DNA of 64,000 bases, taken from positions 58,617,626 to 58,681,625 of the forward strand of contig CM056379.1 of assembly GCA_029718625.1 (NCBI GenBank), in the 5' to 3' direction. Origin of the DNA: Synaphobranchus kaupii (Eukaryota > Chordata > Actinopteri > Anguilliformes > Synaphobranchidae). Below are positions 44,798 through 64,000 of this stretch, one piece after another (position 1 is the stretch's first letter; the number at the start of each line of letters is the position of its first letter). Under the pieces are notes generated by a model. That model saw nothing but the letters and a program-made list of their open reading frames with translations, was not told the DNA's origin and made no database searches. Made by a program: the position numbers and the translations under genes.

Positions 44798-46325
44798 TAC
44801 TCACAAAAAGTTAGGGATATTTGGCTTTCGGGTGAAATTTATGGAAAATGTAAGTTCACGCTACAGTGATATTATACGTATCATGAAAGTAGGGCATTTA
44901 AGTAGAAGCATGCAATGGTGATTTCCTCATCTCAAACAATTTATTGAAACAAAAGCCAACAACAGTGGTGGGTATACCACAACAAAAATGTCAATGTCTC
45001 AATAACTTGTCATGTGCCCTTGAGCATCAATTACAGCTTGACAACGACGTCTCATGCTGTTCACAAGTCGACTTATTGTCTGCTGAGGCATGGCATCCCA
45101 CTCTTCTTGAAGGGCGGCCCTCAGGTCATTGAGGTTCTGGGGTACAGAGTTACGAGCCTCTACACGGTGAGTCAGCTGATCCCATAGGTTTTCTATGGGA
45201 TTCAGGTCTGGAGAAAGTGCAGGCCACTCCATTTGAGGTACCCCAGTCTCCAGCAGCCTTTCCCTAATGATGCGACCTCGATGAGCTGGAGCATTGTCGT
45301 CCATGAAGATGAAATTAGGCCTGTGTTGTTCATGCAGGGGCACAATGACTGGATTAATGATGTTATTCAGGTAGTATGGGCTTGTCACTGTACCATTCAC
45401 AAAGTGTAGGGCAGTTCTGTATTGACTAGACACACCTGCCCACACTGTAACACCGCCACCACCAAAGGGTCGTCTGGTGACAACAGTGGCTGATGCATAG
45501 CGCTCTCCTTGACGTCTCCAACATCGTTGGCGGCCATCATTTCTGCTCAACGTGAATCGACTTTCATCAGAGAACAGCACTGAGGCCCACTGGTCCCTCG
45601 TCCAGCGTAAATGCTCCCTGGCCCATGCAAGACGATGACGCCTGTGCCTGGTGGTGTGGTCAGGTACCCTTGCAGGTCGTCTAGCACGCAGACCACGCTG
45701 ATGTAAACGGTTTCGAATGGTCTGAAGTGACACTTGGGTGCCTCTCACCTCCCTTAAATGTGCCTGGAGTTGAGTGGCATTCATCATCCGGTTCCGCAGG
45801 GCACTGTTCACAATGAAGCGGTCATCAGTGTGGGATGTGGCCAAAGGACGTCCACTTCTATGCCTTTCTGTGACTCTTCCAGTCTCTCTGTATCTCTGTT
45901 GCAACCTGCTGATGACACTCTGTGACACTCTAAGCTCAGTGGCCACTTCCCTCTGAGAACATCCTGTTTGAAGCCTCGCAATGGCGAGGTACTGTTGATC
46001 AATTGTTAGGTGTCGTCTTGGTCTCATGATGTCAAAATGTGAACAGCATGATGAAGAGGACTGTTTAAATACCAATTCTAATTGAACCAGGAAATTTATT
46101 GGTCGATTCATGGATCAAACACCTGTTGTGAATTTTGCCGTTCAGCTCCTTGTTAGAGAACAGCAAGTTGTGCAAAAAGTACTGAAACACTGAATAGTTG
46201 GACATGTGCATTCAAAAGTTTAGAGAAGGTCAAATTAATTTCACCTGTAAAGGTTATAGTGCATTTTAGGTTCATCCTGAAATTTCACCCGAAAGCCGAA
46301 TATCCCTAACTTTTTGTGAGTAGTG
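44795..46325 (-). mobile_element. Tc1-like transposon, copy A, 1531 bp, intact
   Basis: The ends CACTACTCACAAAAAGTTAG and CTAACTTTTTGTGAGTAGTG are inverted, with about 47 bp matching between TIRs. It lies in a TA microsatellite. It is near-identical to copy B at 58866-60396 (about six base differences seen by eye, same length). Confidence 0.96.
44999..46111 (-). CDS. Tc1-like DD34E transposase, copy A (370 codons, uninterrupted)
   Basis: The protein binds the element ends and catalyses cut-and-paste transposition at TA. Two helix-turn-helix blocks occupy about residues 33-75 and 100-140, with a GRP hinge at 87-89. The DDE catalytic residues are D182 (LFSDESRF), D272 (FMDDNAPAH) and E307 (LNPIENLW), with 34 residues between the last two. 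A Gly-rich GGGG lies at 217-220. The frame starts at 46111, but Met29 ([12 protein letters not shown]) would give 342 residues, the usual Tc1 size, and is the likelier start. Compared with copy B it has V14, S86 and L129 in place of E, N and R. L129 lies in the second HTH where Arg looks more regular, so activity may be reduced. No stop or frameshift is present. Confidence 0.95.
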   Translation of the reverse strand: MNRPINFLVQLELVFKQSSSSCCSHFDIMRPRRHLTIDQQYLAIARLQTGCSQREVATELRVSQSVISRLQQRYRETGRVTERHRSGRPLATSHTDDRFIVNSALRNRMMNATQLQAHLREVRGTQVSLQTIRNRLHQRGLRARRPARVPDHTTRHRRHRLAWAREHLRWTRDQWASVLFSDESRFTLSRNDGRQRCWRRQGERYASATVVTRRPFGGGGVTVWAGVSSQYRTALHFVNGTVTSPYYLNNIINPVIVPLHEQHRPNFIFMDDNAPAHRGRIIRERLLETGVPQMEWPALSPDLNPIENLWDQLTHRVEARNSVPQNLNDLRAALQEEWDAMPQQTISRLVNSMRRRCQAVIDAQGHMTSY

Positions 46326-46345
46326 TATATATATATATATATATT

Positions 46346-48462
46346 TAAATATGTCTATTTCCCTGTTTCTTTGTACCATGGTAGAACTTGATGGCTATAA
46401 AAGGGCAAATTCAAACAGTTGTTCATTTTATCTATCTACATTATCGAGCTACCTAAGTTACTTATTTTCTCAGAAGTATCACTGAAGTATCTTTCAGGTC
46501 TGGTTCTATTTATAAAAACACACATTTGTTTGAAGTTAACATTTGTGCCAATTAGAGGACCTATGTGGAATGTGTCTATGAAATTCAGAATATTTCAAAG
46601 TTTAAAAAATTGACCATACTTTCCAACATTTTAAACTTTGATCTGTAATATTGGAAACACTATTTTTATAAGAAATCTTGAAAATAAAATATTGAAGTCA
46701 ATATTTGCCATGACTGCACACCAAAAAAGACTTAAGTGGTAATTATAGTAACTTTAATGAACTTTAAGGTTTAATGAGTTAAATGGACATTCACTACTAA
46801 AAAAAAATCTAAAACAGACTAAAAATTCAGCTACCCCATGATGTAACTGAACAAGGAACCTAATTGCATCATCTGGAGAGAGAAATTCACAGTACCAACC
46901 AAGCTGGATCCAATTTGGATCATATGAGCCAACCTTTGCTCTGATGCACTTGGTCAGAAGCATATTTGTTAATGTTTTGCCCCTTGTTTCTGGAAGTATA
47001 AGCATCCATTCCCTGAAACTCACGACTGACTGTTATTTAAGCACAGTGCACACATAGACCTCCAGAAGATTCATACTTTTCTATTGCAACAGCCATGTAT
47101 AATGGTTGGTTTTTTTTTGGTTATTTTTTTTTAAACTGTCCCCTTCCCTGAATTTTCAACAACAATATTTACCTGAGTTTTTGGAAACGTGATCCCTTCA
47201 ATTACGCTTGCCATACCTGATATTCTGTTTTAACGTCCGCATCACCAGTCACAAGTTTTCCATTGCTGATCTTACACATTACTACTGAACATAATTAAAA
47301 TTGGATTAGTTTGAAAAATAGACCATCACACATATCTACGTGCATAAATGGAGGCTCTGTAGAAACAATTGTTTACCTAACAAATTGAGGTAGGCATTGA
47401 TTTACAATTTTTTAAAACAAGCTGAAATACTCCCACACGCCGTAGAAAACAAACAAGGGAACTGACTTGCCTTGTCAGTTTTGCAATGGTGAACATCAAG
47501 TGATTGCTGCAATTTGTACCTTGATTTCTGATAAAAAAATAAAATTTCTAATTGCAGGAAACCTAAGCATATATCAAGCAAAGAAATTAAAGAATGACAA
47601 ACACTGGTAGATTGCGAAAGACCAAATGTGCTTCTGTTTTATGACCCTTCATCACTTGGCCCATTTTCCTGACAGGTCAGAACGGTCCACTGATTAAACA
47701 CAAAAATAGTCACATAAAAGTCACATGCACGTTCTTATCTGAGACAAAATAATGAACTTGTCCCAGGACAGACCTGTAAGAACTCAATGGCCAAATGACA
47801 ATATGGTCCTTGCCTTAATGTTAGTGGACCAGGCAGATTTTGCACTCAGGGTAGCGAGTAATTCTCTTGGCATAAAGAAGAAAATGTGGGGGGAAAGTTA
47901 ATTTTGTTTTTCACCTGTGGCACCTGTTGTTTTACATGCTCAGGGCATTTCTGTTGGGAGTGAGAGATTCTGGCTGTGCTGGTTTTGAGTGATAACTCGA
48001 GGAAGAAATTACTTGCTTTTATGCACATACCAACTTATGGTTTATTGGAATTCCCAGTGAAAACTGAGAATCTGTAAACTAATATCTTGAATAATTGTAA
48101 ACACTTTTGTTTTCAGAGTAGTTCAGAACATAGTTTAATGATCAGTGTTTTAACCCCACTCCCCCCCACGCTGTGTTTTAAACGCTTTCAACAAAAACAA
48201 AAAAAAGGTAGATATTGCAAAAGTATAAAAGAAGAATAGCTCCTCCTGCAATGCTCCCGATACTTGGAGTCGCAGTGCTGCTTGTGAACCCCTTGATCAG
48301 TGTTTCACTGCCATTTCTGCTCACAGTGCTGGGTTTGTATGAAACCGATATTCCAGCTCAGTGAGATTCTGGTGAGGGGGGGTAAACTCCATGGGATTCA
48401 TTTGGTGACCAAAAACGGAAATTCTAATCTTATTTATTGCATAAAACATACAAGCATATTCA
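46346..48462. other. No gene seen
   Basis: A+T-rich intergenic sequence with short random frames only. The segment ends at a Sleeping-Beauty-type element. Confidence 0.5.
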
Positions 48463-50016
48463 CAGTTGAAGTCAGAAGTTTACATACACTTAGGTTGAAA
48501 TCATTAAAACTAATTTTTAACCACTCCACAGATTTCAAGTTAGCAAACTATAGTGTTGGCAAGTCAGTTGTGTCATGCACAAAGTAGATGTCCTACAATT
48601 TTTCCAACAATTGTTTACAGATTATTTCACTATCACAATTCCAGTGGGTCAGAAGTTTACATACACTAAGTTGACTGTGCCTTTAAACAGCTTAGAAGAT
48701 TCCTGAAAATGGCTTTAGAAACTTCTGATAGGCTAATTTACATTATTTGTGGTGTACCTTTGGATGTATTTTAAGGCCTACCTTCAAACTCAGTGCCTCT
48801 TTGCTTGACATCATGGGAAAATCTAAAGAAATCAGCCAAGACCTCAAAGAAAATTGTGGACCTCCACAAGTCTGGTTCATCCTTGGGAGCAATTTCCAAA
48901 TGCCTGAAGGTACCACGTTCGTCGGTACAAACAATAGTACGCAAGAATAAACACCATGGGACCACGCAATCATGTTGCTCAGGAAGGAGACGTGTCTCCT
49001 AGAGATGAATGTGCTTTGGTGCGAAAAGTGCAAATCAATCCCAGAATAACAACAACAAAGGGAACAGGTACAAAAGTATCTATATCCACAGTAAAACAAG
49101 TCCTATATCGACATATCCTGAAACGCTGCTCAGCAAGGAAGAAGCCACTACTCCAAAACCGCCATAAAAAAGCCAGACTATAGTTTGCAACTGCACATCG
49201 GGACAAAGATCTTACTTTTTGGAGAAATGTCCTCTGGTCTGATGAAACAAAAATTTAACTGTTTGGCCATCGTTATGTTTGGAGGAAAAAGGGTGAGACT
49301 TGCAAGCGGAAGAACACCATCCCAACCGTGAAGCACGGGGGTGGCAGCATCATGTTGTGGGGGTACTTTTCTGCAGGAGGGACTGGTGCACTTCATAACA
49401 TAGATGACATCATGAGGAAGGAAAATTATGTGGATATATTGAAGCAACATCTCAAGACATCAGCCAGGAAGTTAAAGCTTGGTCGCAAATGGCCTCTTCG
49501 AAATGGACAATGACCCAAAGCATACTTCCAAAGTTGTGGCAAAATAGCTTAAGGACAACAAAGTCAAGGTATTGGAGTGGCCATCACAAAGTCCTGACCT
49601 CAATCCAATCAAAAATTTGTGGGCAGAACTGAAAAAGTGTGTGCGAGCAAGGAGGCCTACAAACCTGACTCAGTTACACCAGTTCTGTCAGGAGGAATAG
49701 GCCAAAATTCCAGCAAATTATTGTGAGAAGCTTGTGGAAGACTACCCGCCATGTTTGACCCAAGTTAAACAATTTAAAGGCAATGCTACCAAATACTAAC
49801 AGAGTGTATGTAACATCTGACCCACTGGGAATGTGATGAAAGAAATAAAAGCTGAAATAAATAATTCTCTCTATTATTCTGACATTTCACATTCTTAAAA
49901 TAAAGTTGTGATCCTAACTGACCTAAGGCAGGGAATGTTTACTAGGATTAAATGCCAGGACAAACTGAGTTTAAATGGATTTGGCTAAGGTGTATGTAAA
50001 CTTTCGACTTCAACTG
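48463..50016 (+). mobile_element. Sleeping Beauty/Tss-type Tc1-like element, full length, inactive
   Basis: It begins CAGTTGAAGTCAGAAGTTTA and ends CTTTCGACTTCAACTG. Each inverted repeat holds two direct repeats (inner left near 48640-48671, GTGGGTCAGAAGTTTACATA; inner right near 49803). TA follows the right end (50017-50018) but CA precedes the left, so the 5' target base has mutated. Length is 1554 bp, close to the usual 1.6 kb. Confidence 0.94.
48813..49799 (+). pseudogene. Sleeping-Beauty-type transposase, multiple frameshifts and stops
   Basis: It starts MGKSKEISQDL at 48813 and ends NATKY before TAA at 49797-49799. The paired-like DNA-binding region is in pieces (KIVDLHKSGSSLGAISK; VSISTVKQVLYRHILK). 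The catalytic part keeps a GGGSIMLWG stretch and the SPDLNPI block, but a stop falls in the segment after SDETK, and the frame changes at least three times. It is inactive. Confidence 0.92.
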
Positions 50017-50788
50017 TACATGGTTTTATGTTGTCAACAGGTGTCATGTTGCAGAGATTTGTAACTTTTTCCTGAAACAGGCATCAGATAAATATATTCC
50101 ATATTTAATTACATTTTGCATATTTGATAAATATGGCACCTTGTGATTACAATATTAAAAAACACCTGCCAGAAAAAGTTTTGTATCCATGACAATGTAC
50201 ACATTTGAGGGAAATGAGAAACCAGAGAAATGAAAGGACCAGACTTTCTTTAACTAGTATACCTTGAATTGCGGTCTTTCTATCATTTAGCTATCAAACG
50301 GCCAACAACCACCTTAGAATTCACCACCTTTGAAGTTTTTTCTTACCCGTAGAACACTACGAAATGTAAAACTACAGATAAACATGCAATTACACATATC
50401 ATAGTTTTTATTACACTTATTCCACAAGTTATTGGTTACATATTTAAAATTATATATCAACATATATCGAAATTGCAAAGAAGGAAAGTCTTGCAACAGA
50501 TTTTGCATCAATCACAGGTGAAAAATAAAAGCTAATAAATACGCATGTAAACTTGTGCTGTGTATTTTCAACTGGGAAAATACTGTGGAAAGTTACCATC
50601 CTACCATCCTATGTGGTCTGAATGGAATTTCACACAATTCACAACACACTGGAATGCCTTGACTATGTGTGCTAATATCTGAGTGCTTCTTACCGTCTAC
50701 GTGTGCCTGCATGTGCATGGGTATGCGAGAGTCTAGCCATCTGTGTGCGTGTGTATCTGTGCATCCGTTTGTATGAGCACCCACTTTT
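50017..50788. other. 3' flank / 3' UTR side of the minus-strand kinase gene
   Basis: No other gene is seen. A minus-strand 3' UTR must lie here, but no polyadenylation site could be fixed with confidence. Confidence 0.4.
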
Positions 50789-63390
<12,602 letters not shown>

Positions 63391-63780
63391 CTTGAAAGCA
63401 CACACATTAAAGCATATTGTCATAAGCCATCAGCTTACATGCACCTGAATTACAATAGCCCAACTATAGAAAAACTAAGCTATAAAATGTGATTACACAT
63501 ACACATAGCTCTAAGCCACACAAACTAAAGTCAGGCTGTTCCTGTTCCACAGGTAATCATTTGCAAAATTATGCATATGTAGTGCCCACCAGGATTATTG
63601 GCAACCCTAGGACTGTTTATTGGCATGACCTTATGCTCAAAATATAAGAAACATCTAATCTTTAATTTAGGCAAAAATAAAGTTTTATTCCAAAATATTC
63701 TTCATGATGAAAAAAAGAAAAAAGGTCACAATTATTGGCAATGCTAGAAATGGTTACAAACAAAACCTAATTGAAATATA

Positions 63781-64000
63781 CACTACAACAGCAAAAAGCA
63801 TTTTAGTCTTGCAATGAGACTTTCAATTTTTTTTAGTGGAAGTGGAAAATATTTGCTTGTTTTATGTTACCTTTTGCTTGACAAGTGAAATTGTACCCCA
63901 TGGCAAATCTTGAAATGAGTAATACTCTGTCTTATTTAGCAAAAAAGGAACAGAAATAAGATTCTAAAGTCTAAATAATATTAAGATTCTTGTTAAGATT
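63781..64000 (-). mobile_element. MITE with CACTGCAAAAA-type ends, second copy, cut by the window edge
   Basis: TA then CACTACAACAGCAAAAAG marks one end at 63781. The reverse complement of the body shares TTATTTCTGTTCCTTTTTTG, ACTCATTTCAAGATTTGCCA and AATTTCACTTGTCAAG with the MITE at 7361-7606. The other end is beyond base 64000. Confidence 0.8.

Overview
The window is a stretch of a ray-finned (teleost-type) fish chromosome. The evidence is split genes with GT-AG introns, vertebrate orthologues, several Tc1-like transposon families typical of fish (one of the Sleeping Beauty/Tss type with IR/DR ends), hAT-type MITEs with 8-bp target duplications, a Ty3/gypsy-like LTR element, and long (AC)n/(GT)n microsatellites. 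No CRISPR array, operon or prokaryotic feature is present. The species cannot be named from the sequence.

Layout: 1-4617 is the 3' part of an LTR retrotransposon: a terminal open frame swollen by minisatellites, a polypurine tract and one LTR. 4618-18540 has no host gene that I can support. It holds several TIR elements, a nearly intact Tc1-like element, a retroelement LTR end with a primer-site-like motif, a decayed PIF/Harbinger transposase and an orphan Sleeping-Beauty-type inverted repeat.

The host genes are: naglu (18763-24234, +, 6 exons, lysosomal alpha-N-acetylglucosaminidase), coasy (30630-38083, +, 9 coding exons, bifunctional CoA synthase), coq10 (40513-43859, +, 5 exons, mitochondrial coenzyme Q-binding START-like protein), and the 3' half of a myosin light chain kinase gene (50789-63390, -, 9 exons visible, kinase + calmodulin-binding segment + C-terminal Ig domain). 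All exon junctions were placed by reading-frame phase, splice consensus and family similarity. naglu and coasy are also close neighbours in mammals. The four genes have no shared pathway that I can see.

Transposons fill the gaps and introns. Two 1531-bp Tc1-like copies (44795-46325 and 58866-60396) differ at only about six bases and each encodes an uninterrupted 370-codon DD34E transposase. A roughly 420-bp hairpin-bearing module occurs inside or beside three different TIR families. One hAT MITE sits exactly at a 3' splice site of the kinase gene and appears to have duplicated it. These are the most unusual observations.
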